Positions 36,320 through 47,986 of a stretch of 64,000 nucleotides of DNA are shown piece after piece; within the stretch, counting starts at the first letter, position 1; the number at the start of each line of letters is the position of its first letter. A program made the position numbers and the translations under genes. The stretch is taken from the NCBI GenBank assembly GCA_950295325.1, contig OX485807.1, positions 34,130,440 to 34,194,439 on the forward strand, written 5' to 3'. Source of the stretch: Polytrichum commune. Its lineage: Eukaryota; Streptophyta; Polytrichopsida; Polytrichales; Polytrichaceae. A model generated the notes under the pieces. The model was not told where the DNA came from. It searched no databases and was given only the letters and a program-made list of their open reading frames with translations.

Positions 36320-37577
36320 AGAGGGCATGTAATTGGGGACGTTGTAGGGGCATTCAATAACTTGGAAAATCCGCACTTTGACATTGAATAAGATATTTAG
36401 ATGAGCTCCCAAAATTTGAGAAAGTGGCTATTGGCATGGATGAACATATTAACCATCTTGCACAAATTGTGTGTTTCACATCTTACAAGAAGTAGGTGCA
36501 TAGAGAAAAAAAATGTTTGTTTAAAATTCACTTATGTGAAAGCATTATAAGCATGATAAGAAGTTGAAGATCTCGAACCGAAAGCTCAAAGATAAAAGTG
36601 AACCTGAGTGAACAAGCATCAAAATGAGTCTCCCCGCCAATGAGAAGGCAAGTTTCTTTGAGGTCCCGATGTTGGTTTGGTATATAGGCGAACACATGGT
36701 ATAAATAATCAACATCAATTATGGTATCAAACATCCTACATGTGGGTATCAAAATTTTAATCCCCTTCAAAGATTGATATTTTGTGGGTGTGTCAAGGTG
36801 AAAAAACCTTTGTATAACCAAGTTATTATTCAGATCAAAGCCATTCTAATTTATAATGACACTAGGGCGATTTCCGCCTAGCTATGTAGTTCCTTGCATG
36901 GTATATAGTTCCAAATCATATTGAAAGCAACGATAGTGTCAAATATCGTTTACCGAATGGTACGGAAAAAGGTGAAATCCTTGTTATAAATACACAACTG
37001 GTATAAAGAAAATGACCGTGCCACACCAACACTCCTCTCAACCTCTAGACTAGTATGAAGGGGGCTAATATCTTCACTAACAAAGTGATGGTGGCATGTG
37101 GTTGAAGATAACCTCGATGTCCTCGAGGTTGTTTAAAACAAGAGACCATTTCATTCCATGGCCACAACCATCTACTCGGGTAAATTGTCCTCCAAGAATA
37201 TTGGGCATGGGGTACGTACATAGCCCTTTTTGCAAGTTTTGATGCTAACTTACCCCTTGAAGTTTGTGTCTCCTAACTTACATGAAAAAACAATGGGGTG
37301 AATGCTAATTTCAATGACTTGAGAAGTGTCCATTTGTTCTATCAATTTGTGTACCCTACTACCTAGTTGTGCTAGTTTATCCTAATATTACAAGAAGAAG
37401 AAGAACTTGTGTGGTGCCTTCCATCATTCAATATGTTCATAAGTGTCGTTTGATAACTTTCTCCTATATTCTCAAGGGTTGGAGGAAAATTGGTCAAAGC
37501 TACCACAACCAAATGCATGTGGATATCTCTTATGCAGATATTTGTTGGCTTCCAAACAATGAACAGAGAGAACTGTT
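36320..37577. other. Non-coding region
   Basis: AT-rich; short unassignable frames only. Confidence 0.45.
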
Positions 37578-38185
37578 TGTGTTAGGGCCACATCACATAT
37601 GAGACATGAGACTGAGAGCCCGTGACCATGACACTTCAAGCATTCTCATTGGTGGAAAAGGCGGAGCCGGCCCAAGTTCGCTTCAAACTACCCTTGAGGG
37701 ACCAACGGAGTATGTGAATGCAAGATGGATGTAACACCTACATGGATTCTCACATGGTATTGAATGGATCATGTTTCATGGTCACTTGGACTATTTTCAA
37801 AAACCATCTCGTGGAGGTAGGTCTAAGGGCCACTTCACACTCGAGCCAAGAGCGGTGACCATGAAATTGTGAGTGTCCAAAGGCCGTCCCAACACACCTC
37901 CAAAGTCATGTAGTGCGGTCACGGATCCTCAAGTGTAGTGTGAAGTCATTTGTAACCGGGCCCTCAACCAAATGCTATTTCAATGAATTTTTATTCATGC
38001 GGGTCCTCACACATGATAAAATAGAATAAATCAACAATTGTGGACATTCGGAGTGCCATGATCTTCCGGTTTTGTGTTAGGCATACCTCCAAGAGGTGGT
38101 TTGTGAAAATAATCCAAGTGACCATAAGACATGTTCCATTTGATGCCATGTAGGAATCCATGTAGACGTTACATCCATTGCCTCA
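37578..38185. mobile_element. Rearranged MITE: inverted right part joined to direct left part
   Basis: 37578-37825 is the right half of the 33213-33713 element in inverse orientation (TIR 'agggccacatcacatatgag', then 'cgtgaccatgacacttcaag', 'ttctcattggtggaaaag'). At about 37826 it switches to the left three quarters in direct orientation ('gggccacttcacactcgagc' to 'tgtagacgttacatccat'). The two halves overlap in content and make a new inverted repeat. Confidence 0.7.
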
Positions 38186-38392
38186 CTTCTACCTACAATG
38201 AAATTAGTCACACTCTTTGATAGTTGCACTTTATTAGTTCATTACAAAATTTTAAATGAATTTTGTAACTATCATATTAGGAGAAAACTTAACCGGGTCG
38301 ATACATTGTTCAACATATTCTTGATTTCCGTGGCTTTGTTTGGAGTAATGCATGTACTCTAGCCTCTAATATGGGCTCCACAATCTGGGCCT
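38186..38392. other. Short non-coding spacer
   Basis: AT-rich; nothing recognised. Confidence 0.5.
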
Positions 38393-38571
38393 CAGTGTCC
38401 AAGGAGATTTTTGGGCGTAATCGGTCAAAATTCTAGTGTTTCCAAGTCCAACCGGTTACATGTTATGATCTTTGGGTTTTTCTTTACTAATTCGAGGTAT
38501 ATTCTATAGACTCCTCGAAAATGATCGGCAATCTTCCCGAAGTCTCTTAGAAGATTCTCCCCGTTCAATTG
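38393..38571 (-). mobile_element. Small MITE, MULE-like (copy 3 of 3)
   Basis: Inverted relative to 5229-5431: 'ggagatttttgggcgtaatc' at the left and 'agattctccccgttcaatt' at the right, with 'ccaaccggttac' inside. Flanking direct repeat 'ctgggcct' at 38385-38392 and 38572-38579. Confidence 0.7.
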
Positions 38572-38639
38572 CTGGGCCTACATTTGAATCATGTAGAATC
38601 ATGCAGAATTGTGTGCAATTTTTGTTGGGTTGAACTAAT

Positions 38640-41575
38640 CGTTGAATCGATGTCATGGCTAATTCGTACATGGCACATGCCTCATTGGATGCTAGATATG
38701 TACCGCTTGTTCAAAGAGGCAAATGTCTGCAAGAACAAGTTTCTAAGTCGTATTTTCCAGAGAAATGGAAGGATGGCGACACTAATTTGGATTTATGGTC
38801 AAATGGCAATGTAAATATGTATGTATATATCCTAGAGATTCTCGCACATGAATGCGCCCGAGATTCACATGTTTGAAGGAACTCTTAGAGTTTGTTGTAA
38901 TGGGGAAACTGGACTGTTGGGATACGTCAAAAGCTCGGAGCTACATGGCTCGGAGAGCATACAATTACAATACACTGAACAAATTGCAGCACTAAGGATT
39001 GAGGCTCTACATCCAAAGAGTGAGATTGAGAACCAACGAGTTAGCTTTCAGGATGTTTCTGCATTCGTTCAAGAGATTGAAAACTTACGGGCTGAGCAAG
39101 TATCTTATGATGAGCGCGCTTGCACACTGTACAAATGCTTGTTGATGTTCGAAATGTTGAGAAGCTTCGTCTAGAATTACAGTGCCAAATAATTATGTAA
39201 GAAAAAGAAAATCTTCTAATTATTCATAAACAAGATTTGCAATCCATTCATAAGGAACTTTCAGAATCAAAGATGGCAATAATTAAAGCGTTGAACGATG
39301 AGGTTTGCACGATTGAAGGAGACTCCTGTACGATACCGAGAGCAAGTTAGGAGACGTCGTGATGTGAGTACATTATCACAATCGGGAGGAAATGCTAAAG
39401 CACAGAAAAAACTCACAAGAAATATTATTGGACTTGAAACACCAATGCGAGTTCAACGAAGAAATGCAGAGGAGGCTCACTCTGGTCAAATATATGGTGA
39501 TAGAATTTCACATGTAGAAACGGGATGGGTATTTGCGAGCCTTTTGTCTCGGACAGAAATGGAGTCGATATTCGAGACTCCAAAGATGATGGCTGTCGGA
39601 GAAAAAAAATGGTGACTTCATACTTAGATAAGTTTGGGAAAATCTGTCGGTCTACAAAAAAATCTTGAGATATGCAATGGAAATGCCATCACTGCTATAG
39701 GTTATAGTGTTGTTTATAAGATTTTCAAAGGGGCAGTGAGATCTGCAGGCAAAGCGCTACGAATCAGTTGTTTGCCAAATCCGCATCAAGTAAACTTACT
39801 CCAGATGCAGATGAACTCACAATTGGAAGAATTGATTGGCAACTTCTATGGCATTCAAAAGACCTTTGTTGTCCCTGCTAATCCTAAGGCCAAAAGCAAC
39901 GAGCCTGTCACGATTGAACTAAACCGTATGAAGTCGTTCTTTGCTGATGTAACAATGGTGCAAGCAACTATGGTGCGGCTTTACGGGATTACACCGGAAG
40001 GTATGTGCTTTTACCGATCAACCATGCAAAACTGCTCTTAAAAGTGGATTTAGAATGCAGTATGAATGTTCCAGTAAATTTTGAATATGGGTTTCATGTT
40101 TACAAAAATCCAGGGGGATCCTCAAGCTGGATGAGGCCAAGATAATCTACGGTCAGAAGATGGAGAGGGTATCTATTAATTACTTACCTTCATGAATTGC
40201 GCATTAGATCCAACATTTAGTGGTATGAGTAAGAAGGAATTAAAAGAGAATCCTCAATACTTCTCTGTCCAGAGCGAGAGAGAAGTGGCCGATTGCAAGT
40301 TTCCAGGTCCCCAAAGAAACACATGTTCTTTTAGAATGTTGTTTTCAAAACGACCAAGATACCTGCCTTGGTTTATGCGCAATTGATTGATCAGCTTCTA
40401 GTGTTGCCAGATATAGGTGAGTTCAAAGTGGAATGGCACCTCAACGCCGATATGAAGACTATAAAGGTGATGTATGGTTTGAAATATGGTGCAAAATTGC
40501 ATGCATGCTTATATATACTGCAATCAAGAGATCTCAAAGCCAAACATTACTACTGCAGCACAAGCAATCTTGACTTTAAGCAAGAAGACACAGTCATGGG
40601 AGGGCAATTTGTTCTCAACAAGCATTCAGGCCAAACCTTGGATGGGTGCTCAAACACTGGGACGTTGGGAAATTGATATGCACTAAATCGAATAGTTGAA
40701 AAAATCATCCACCTCCATTTCATTTTCACCTGGACAATGCGGGGCAAGGAGTTGCAAAAAACAACTATTGAGGAAATGCAACGAGTTTTATCAACTATTG
40801 GTGCCCACGGTGGCAATGTTGTGATATTTAAGGATGTAAACCTTTCTGGCAAGTCAAATTTTGTTCCAAACAAACCTTCCTTGAGTGGTGCTAACTGTGC
40901 AAAAATCTTCCCGTCAAGCACCCTTCCAGGAGGCTTGGATAAGGTGTGGAAAGATATGTTCATCCTTTTCGAAATTTCATTGATAGAGGTGCAACAAAGA
41001 GGTCACGACTAGAGACGTGGAACGCACTAGACGACATGAGACAACATTTTATACACTTAACACTTACAAATGACCAAGTAGCAGAGTTCTTGAGCTTTGG
41101 GGTCGCCTAGTCTTGAAATGCTTTGGTGAAAATCATGTCACACAATATATGGTAAGTGCTTTTGTTTCCACGTTTTAAGATGATTCAGTTCAAACTCTGG
41201 AGATGTTAGAATTCAGTAAATCCACTGGTGGAACTCGTGCTAACAATTAATTTCTCTTCATTTTGTCTACAACACGCTATTATCAAGCATGCAGTTTGGT
41301 TTGTTCAAGAGTATGGATCCTTGTCAGTTTGGTCCTATCAACGTATGGAAGCATTGCACCATGCAGCGAAGGCCACGAACCATCGCCATATATACACAAC
41401 AACATTGAGGAGGTCAAACAAGAAAAAGTCCATTCTTGCAGACTTTTGAGCATTGATACAGAATCATACAACATCGACTGCGCAACAAAGAAGAGTTTCA
41501 CAAGAGAGACGGCTCCACTGACCTCACCAACAAAGCGGCAATTCGGGCTAGACGTGAAAGAACAGTGAATTCCAG
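38640..41575 (+). pseudogene. Broken, unrecognised coding region (coiled-coil start, conserved-looking C-terminal part)
   Basis: Protein-like frames follow one another on the plus strand with shifts and stops. 38848-39174 is coiled-coil-like (RIEALHPKSEIENQRVSFQD). 39634-40041 holds LEELIGNFYGIQKTFVVPA. 40192-40386 holds QYFSVQSEREVADC. 40368-40676 holds FKVEWHLNADMKTIKVMYGL. 40683-41012 holds LNRIVEKIIHLHFIFTWTM and GAHGGNVVIFKDVNLSGKS. 41228-41449 holds KHAVWFVQEYGSLSVWSYQR then MEALHHAAKA. The order suggests one long protein, possibly a transposon-derived family with a 'GDMK...C..C'-type core and a 'GxLxxxSxQxxExxH' end; that resemblance is from memory and weak. At least one frameshift lies near 40680. 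Introns may also interrupt it. Confidence 0.45.
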
Positions 41576-42252
41576 TGCTTCAGCTCACTGATGAGAAGAG
41601 TGGCGTCGTAATTGTACAAGACAAGGTTCATGGTGGGTTCCCGATGAACTTGAAAATGCCCATGTATCAACTGAAGATCCTCTTGAGGCTCCTACTGAAA
41701 GTATTAATTTGGTAGGTTAGCCTCCAAATCAAACATGGATTGTCGCTTTGAAACAATCTTAAGCCTTCTTGTCGGCAATACGTTTGATGCTGTCTGCATA
41801 ATGAAGGCTAATGGTGAGAAACCATTAGGGGAGTCTGCTATTAGGGTTGTGAACATTCTCATAATCAAGAAATTAACATTATTTCTCGTGGTTATCATCG
41901 GCGGTTTGAAGACCATGACCAAAAGAAATCACATCATCTTGAAAAACACTCTTGATCACGGGACATAATGTAAAGCAAACCTAGATTGGGATGTAGTTTT
42001 TAAATAAATAATAAAACAATAGTTACAAAAAAAAAAGCTTCACCTTCATTTTATATTGAGACAACCTACATGGGTTCTCTAAACGTAACATTATTCAATT
42101 TTGGACATGTAGGATTCCATGTCACTTCTCCCCCATTCTTTGACATGGTCACTCTTATTTTTGGTGACCTTGTGTACAACAAAGTGGGGACTGCCACTCA
42201 TTTCTCAACCAATGAGAAACTTTTAAAAATGTTGGTCATGGACAATGGTCAC
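41576..42252. other. Non-coding or decayed sequence
   Basis: Short frames on both strands, possibly the tail of the preceding broken gene. Nothing recognised. Confidence 0.35.
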
Positions 42253-42592
42253 TACACTAAAAAGTCCTATTAATACGGGAGAGAAATCAACGTGAAAATA
42301 ATTAACGTGAGCCACTCTAATTGCCTATGCATGGTGAAAATAACATGAAACTTAAAACCCCATATCTTTCCTTCATGCCTCCTTGAGACTTTTGACCAAT
42401 ACCTTACAATAGCATAAAATAAAACAATCACTACATCAATTTCCTAGAAATTTTTTACTATGGTCCCCATAAATTTTAAAGTGAAGATTTGGCCTAGATT
42501 CAAATCTACATGAGCCACAACAATTCTTATTACGATATTAATGTGGGCTCTAGAGAATTGTTGTGGCCCACACTAATGGAACTATTGAGTGT
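42253..42592. mobile_element. MITE of the TACACTAAATA family
   Basis: Starts 'tacactaaaaagtcctatta' and ends 'taatggaactattgagtgta'. Internal 'gtgagcca' and 'gtgggct' blocks place it with 32332-32681. Confidence 0.65.
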
Positions 42593-42599
42593 AGTGTGA

Positions 42600-42979
42600 A
42601 CATGCTCTTAGTTAATGTAAACGGAAAAGAAGCAAGGAAGGAGTGATAAGCTCCTACAATGTGAACGAGGATTGCCACCTATAAAACCCTAACCCTAATG
42701 TTAATCCCAGGAAGAAACAGAGCCCGCTCCAGGAAACGAAAGCGGAGCCCTGACCCTATGGGGATCTGTGCCTTGATGCAAGGTTAGGGTTTTGGAAAGT
42801 GAGAGTTTTGATTTGATTAGATAGCTGACAACACCAAAGACGGAATAGTGCAGTTGATAGTGAAGGAAACTTGCGATCTGAAGGGTTCACCAGATCGCGC
42901 CAAGAGCTTTGTCTTCTGATACGTCAGATCTGCGAATCACAACGATAGATCGCGACAAAAAACACCAAAAATCAACGAC
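42600..42979 (+). other. Probable 5' UTR of the LINE
   Basis: A comparatively GC-rich leader with 'ctataaaaccctaaccctaa' near 42680, leading into ORF1. It holds no recognised protein. Assignment to the LINE is by position only. Confidence 0.35.
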
Positions 42980-43921
42980 ATGGGAGAAGTCCGGCAGATG
43001 GAGACGTTCGCCGAGAAAGTCATATCTGGCGGAGGAGCAAGATTCGATCCAATGCTCGAGGAAAAAGGTGGTTGGGTAGTAGGAGAAGATCCAAAACGAG
43101 ATGAAGAAATGGTTGTGATCGAAGTGCTTGCTCAAGCAAGCAACCATGTCCATGAAGGACATCTCAACCCATTTAGGGTACAAGTTGGTGAGATCCTCCC
43201 AACAAATCTTGAGAGGAACTTTAGTGGCTTTCTATTTAGAAAAGATGCCATTACTTTTAAAGTGGATCCGATGAAAGTGAGTGCACGCATTGCTCTCTTG
43301 AAGGACCAACTATTGATTGCAAAGTTTGTAGGCCCTAAACCCACCCTCCAAGACATGGATCGGTAGTTGCAAGTCCTCAACCAAAGAATAAGAGATAGTG
43401 TGTTAACATTTTGCATGAATGTGGGCAAATGATACTTCTTCCTCAAATGAGAGGATTCGGATGCACTCAATAGAACACTAATGTTGTCACCATACAAATC
43501 CAAGTGGGTAACATGCATGATTCAAAGCTGGGTTCCGGGATTCAATCCGGACAACCCCAGCAACCTTGTTTTTCTCACATGGGTAGCCTTGAGAAGACTT
43601 CCATTTGAGCATCATGATCAAGCACTTGCCATAGCGGAAACGCTAGGGGAAGTGATTGGCATTGATACATAAAACGAATCAACAAGAGATCCAAGGTTTT
43701 GTGTGAACCTCATGGTCACCAAAGGTTGGGTGACAAGTATAGATCTAGAAACGGAAGATGAAACACTTCCAACCCAAAAAGTTCTAGTTGATTATGACAA
43801 ATTACTAATGCGATGCAAAGCATGCCATAGTTGGAAACATAGAGTGAGGGGTTGTAATGAGATTCAGAAAAAATCCGTGAGAGGTGGGAGAAGACCAACA
43901 CATACACCACACATGTATTAG
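42980..43921 (+). pseudogene. LINE (L1-type) ORF1, N-terminal part with DUF4283-like domain and CCHC finger
   Basis: One frame runs from 42980 to 43921 but is broken by stops at 43364, 43430, 43448, 43670 and 43919. Readable parts: NPFRVQVGEILPTNLERNFS, then VQSWVPGFNPDNPSNLVFLTWV and ALRRLPFEHHDQALAIAETL (DUF4283-like core), then VLVDYDKLLMRCKACHSWKH with C-x2-C-x4-H-x4-C (CKAC...H...C). In plant LINEs this is the RNA-binding ORF1 protein. Each stop is one C-to-T change away from CAG, CGA or CAA. It continues into 44023-45094 after a shift of frame. Confidence 0.8.
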
Positions 43922-44022
43922 CAAGACAAAGGGAAAAACATTGGAATCGATGAAGATGGCTTCCAACAAGTCAAAATCGGAAAAACACAAAAATAAACAT
44001 CTTTAATATCGTTAATGATGAG

Positions 44023-45094
44023 ATGAGGTCAAGTGCCTTAGCTCTAGCGGAGGAGACAATAGCAGTAAGGATCCGATCTAAGCCGCATGAAGGGGAGGCT
44101 AGCCGAATGCGAGGAGGGCAGACTGCCAATGTAAACCTAGTAGCAAAGAGCCAGGAAGGGCCGGAAAGAAGCAAGATCCAAGCCAGAGAGCGAGGGGTCT
44201 GGCACGGAGGGCCCAGGTCGGAAAACAATGGAGTAGAAGGTGAGTCGCCGAAGGTTGACACTGCCACAGTTATGGAGGAGAGCGCAGAAGGTCTAGCAAC
44301 ACTAGTTGAGGGCCAGGGCGACCAAACATCCACTATGTTTTGGTCGCCCAGGAAGCATGCAGGGCATAATAGGCCTCTGGATCGAGTGGTGCTAGAGGCC
44401 TCGGAAGAGGATGCAGCTGAAGTCGAAATAGACAGGATGGTCGAGGAGGCAAGAGCAACTAGGGGAGCAGACTACGACATGGGCGAGCAAATGCAAGTTG
44501 ATGAAAGGGAGGCTATTGAAGGAAAATCAACGCCCAAACTCCAGATAGAGGATACAGCAACCGAGACGACACCCATGGCAGTCGAAGCCCTTGGACAGAC
44601 CAATGAAGGGAGAGTGCTGCCGGAAAACAGAGGAGGGTTAGAGAGCCTCCAGATTGAGACAGAGGAGTGGCGAGCTCAGACAACGACTGGTGTGAGAAAG
44701 GCAACCAATAGCCCACAAGGTGAGACGGCACAGGCAGGTCGCGAGAAGACTTGGGTAACGCCGGAGGAAGTGGGAAGAAACAGCAGCACAGAGAGCGGAG
44801 AGGCTGCGAACGGAGCAAGTGAGGCGGCCCAGCTAGGGCAGGTGGCGAAACGAGGGCATGTGGAGCAGCTGGAGCAGGTGGCTCCTAGGAGTCGAGAAGG
44901 CCACCGATTTGTACCGGAAACTCCCACCAGCGGCAACCAAAGAACGACTGCAATGGTAAGTGAGACCAGTACCGGCACCCAGCATGGTAAAATAGAGAGG
45001 TCCAGGGGAAGGGAGCCCTCGGAAGAACTCAACGAGCTACGAAAGGCAAGGTGGTGTGAAGAGACAACGAACAAACCAACCTTCACGGAGGCAA
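44023..45094 (+). pseudogene. LINE ORF1, disordered C-terminal part
   Basis: Open frame of 357 codons before the CACTA end. It is rich in E, A, T, G, S and R (EESAEGLATLVEGQGD, EEDAAEVEIDRMVEEARATR), as expected of the linker region of plant LINE ORF1 proteins. It lies one frame off the preceding part, with the shift between 43921 and 44023. The frame runs on to 45135, but its last residues (LLQNHVTMARHN) are read from the CACTA terminus. GC content is higher than in most of the window. Confidence 0.65.
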
Positions 45095-45112
45095 CACTAC
45101 TACAAAACCATG
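45095..45112 (-). repeat. CACTA-type terminal inverted repeat
   Basis: CACTACTACAAAACCATG begins at 45095. This matches the CACTACTAxAAAA ends of plant CACTA/En-Spm elements. The bases before it belong to the LINE frame; the duplicated triplet would be CAA (45092-45094). I did not find the partner end 'gtagtagtg' elsewhere in the window. Confidence 0.65.
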
Positions 45113-45496
45113 TCACAATGGCTCGGCACAATTGACTCTCTGTGTTTTTCCGACTAAGATAGCCAAACTCAAGGGTTCAGATGTTTTTGTTGATTGCTCG
45201 TAGTCCAAATCACACTTGGTTTTTTTGACTCAATAACTCAATCACACATTTAGACTAGACATAGTCTTAAAAATTTAAGAGACTCACACCATCGGGATGA
45301 AGCAACTTATCAATTACCTTTGTTTTATGGCACTCATTAATCCTTACACACATGTGGACTAAACATAGTCTAATTTAACATAAAGAAACAAACATTATTG
45401 GTAGCATGCAACCTATAACATGCATGCAAACTTGCCACATGATCCTACATAAAAGGTCCATATATGAAATGCAATAAGAAATGGAATGACTACGTC

Positions 45497-45988
45497 CTAC
45501 CTATTTATGTGCACTATGAAATATTCAGAAATGGGCAACATATGATTGAAATTCACCAAAGTGAACCCATACTCATTGCGTTTTATAGTAGCCCCTGCTC
45601 CTCTATAATTGGCTCTCACCCAATGGCACAACAACATTATCACACATGTGGTGCCATAGTTCAACTCCACGATCTCTTCAACATATCCTACATATTCAAC
45701 GTCAACGTTGACAGGGTTCTTGTCATTGACATTTGAGCGACACGTGGTTCCAAATACAGCTGCAACTCCCGAATCCATTGTAACTAGATGCGTCTCTGCA
45801 CTCTTCACACGGATGTGATTTCCAGATGCGAACATAGATCGGTATGCTGTAGCTTTCAAGGTAGGAGGTATGCTCAATTGAATTATCTCTTTGTCAATTT
45901 TCTCTCCATCATTGATTGCATCAAAAATGGTAGATAGTATCCACTTTTCATAGGCTGGCAACGGCCTTAACTCCTCTGGATATTGCAC
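45497..45988 (-). pseudogene. CACTA transposase C-terminal region (DUF4216-like)
   Basis: A 163-codon frame includes VDVEYVGYVEEIVELNYG, then CHWVRANYRGAGATIKRNEY and GFTLVNFNH, the usual DUF4216 pattern. In intact plant CACTA elements this follows the TNP2 core directly. Here it is about 2 kb away from the core at 47987-48712 on the same strand, so the gene has been split by an insertion. The upstream edge reads QYPEELRPLPAYEKW. Confidence 0.7.
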
Positions 45989-46720
45989 CCTTGCTGTGAG
46001 CCCAAAATGGTGCCCACATGTGGTGATTAACTCTTCGAAACCAATTTTAGTTTGACTTTGATGAATTATGATTATTCACAAAACATAAAAAGAGTGAAGT
46101 GTGGTGTGGATTTAAGTTTAGGCTTTAGAATGTGTTGTGTGATTATTTCAAGGTTGAATTCAATAAGAGTATGCCTTGATAATGTGAGTAGGGGGTAAGG
46201 TGAAGCAAGGTGAGCTCCGCGGGTTAAATGCCCACTTTTGGATCCACCTTGGTAGTTTAGGAAGAAGGAAGCTTGGTGGAAGGGGATTAGTCCCTACTTT
46301 GAAGGTGAAGGTTAAGGGATTGTGATTGGAGGTGCTAATCCTCTCACCCTATCTCACCTCTCTCTCCCTCTCTCCCTCTTTACTACTTAAGGTGTTTTCT
46401 CTCTCATTTTCCTCTCTCTCCATCAAGCGCTCTCAAGGGAGCAAGCTCTTAAGAGCTTGAGCCACGTGTGTGGATTAGTAGTTTTTAGTAAAGTTAAGTA
46501 GTTAAGCTCTCTCTCCCTCGATACCTCCCAAGTGAGTGAGCTCTTAGAGCTTGAGATTGCCTAGGAGGATTAGGGGTTAGTTTAGTGAAATTAGTGGGAT
46601 ATGTTCATTCATTGGTTAAGGGACTAGAGGAATATTCGCTTAATCATTAGGGGTTGAGAGTAGTTGTTAGGACTTATTAGACATCTGCCTAAACACTGTT
46701 GGGGAACCGAGTTTATTTAT

Positions 46721-46913
46721 TGCTGGGCAGCTGGACTGCACCGAGTTAGCGCTGCTGGGCAGCTGAGATTGCACAAGTTAGTGCTGCTGGGCAACTGGAC
46801 TGCACCGAGTTAGCGCTGCTGGGTAGCTGAGATTGCACAAGTTAGCGCTGTTGGGCAGCTGAGATTGCACAAATTAGTGTTGCTGGGCAGCTGGACTGCA
46901 CCAAACTTATTGG
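46721..46913 (+). repeat. 32-bp minisatellite, six units
   Basis: Units start at 46721, 46753, 46785, 46817, 46849 and 46881, each 32 bp. Two variants alternate: 'tgctgggcagctggactgca' and 'tgctgggcagctgagattgc', each followed by 'c(a)c..agttag.gc'. The last unit decays after 'ctgcacca'. Confidence 0.9.
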
Positions 46914-47149
46914 CTGATCTCAAGTTAACCAAGGGACTGCCGGTAAATAGGCCGGATTTGGACCGATAGGTTAATTAACTGGTTGGCTAGTTTAGCGAGC
47001 TAAGGTTAAGATTAAGTAGAGGATGCCACTAAACTAGCCATGAGGGTGTTAGACCATTTGTAGATTAAAATAGTTCCTAGACAAGTGTTAAGCTCAATAG
47101 GGTAGGCGATGTGTGGGTGAAAGTCACATGTGATTGCATTTAATATTGA

Positions 47150-47513
47150 CTATGGAGTAAAGTGTTTCTTAACACTTGTACACTCTCAGTCAGCATAATT
47201 CACGTGCACAATCAATGGAGAATGCGGAGGATTCTTGCAATGGCAAGAAAAAGGAAGTGAAGATTAAAAGAGTGAGGGGAATGTCCTTAAGGGCATGTGT
47301 GGCCAAAACCGCGGGTTGGACTCTTGAGAAAGCCAACTCTACCACAAGCCAAGAGGCTAACATTAATAAAGCACAATGAGTGAGACAATATGTGAACATG
47401 AAAATTACCTTGCACACGGTTCAATGTTGGAATAGACACATGTGATTCTCAAAGACATCACCCGGACTAGGACGCTAAAGGGGGGTGGATTTGGCCTCAC
47501 ACTTGCCCTCCAT
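47150..47513 (+). repeat. Inverted-repeat arm 1 beside the TNP2 fragment
   Basis: Encodes ENAEDSCNGKKKEVKIKRVR then GMSLRACVAKTAGWTLEKA, followed by 'catcacccggactaggacgc'. The opposite arm at 49568-49949 encodes GMSLRACVAKAAGWTLEKA. The reading frame is conserved between arms although the DNA has diverged, so it may once have coded. Function unknown. Confidence 0.7.
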
Positions 47514-47552
47514 CCCCTTCTCCTATGATTGTTCTGATACTGCAATCGAGAT

Positions 47553-47605
47553 GCGTCTCGAGCTTTCACGGCATCCTCGTACCTCCTGCGATCAAGAATT
47601 TGAGT
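47553..47605 (+). repeat. Motif shared with the 53.5 kb repeats
   Basis: 'gagctttcacggcatcctcg' followed by 'tacctcctgcgatcaagaat' recurs near 53534-53575 and 53685-53735, in a different order. Confidence 0.65.
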
Positions 47606-47986
47606 ACAAAAGTCTTGTCAAATGTCTAAATAATATTTTATGCTAAAACTTTCTATAAATTTTAGGGTGTGGGACTATTAAGTGCTCCAAGCAGGACCAT
47701 TATTATTCACTGCATGCACTATAAAATTACAACATGCGATCATCAATGAAGCACAAACCACCTATACCAAACTAAAACGAAAGCCACATAAGTACAGTAG
47801 GCCATTCTCTTACTTCTTCCAAGGTTGTAGTGCGGCCGCATTCTTCAAGACAAATGAGTGTTCCCAATCCCTCAAATTTGTTGGCATATGCCTGTCATGA
47901 CCCTCTCCTTCTGGCATTTCATCGTACATCTTTGGATCCTCACAGTCATCCCACACTCGTGTCTTTGTGCTCTTTGACTCTTTTAT

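Larger units (their letters stand above)
45996..47985 (+). mobile_element. ~2 kb insertion, LTR-like, splitting the CACTA transposase
   Basis: Starts near 'tgtgagcccaaaatggtg' and ends near 'atactatgtaca', so TG...CA ends are possible but no duplication is visible. It carries the 32-bp minisatellite, a 67-codon frame (47176-47379) and a segment shared in inverted orientation with 49568-50200. A piece at 47553-47605 is shared with 53534-53730. Confidence 0.45.

Noticed and set aside
44513..45131. Long minus-strand frames opposite the LINE ORF1
   Set aside because: Mirror frames of a GC-rich, low-stop coding region; no motif or start context.
45996..47985. Calling the insertion in the CACTA gene a solo LTR
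   Set aside because: TG...CA ends can be drawn, but no 5-bp duplication and no PBS or polypurine tract confirm it.
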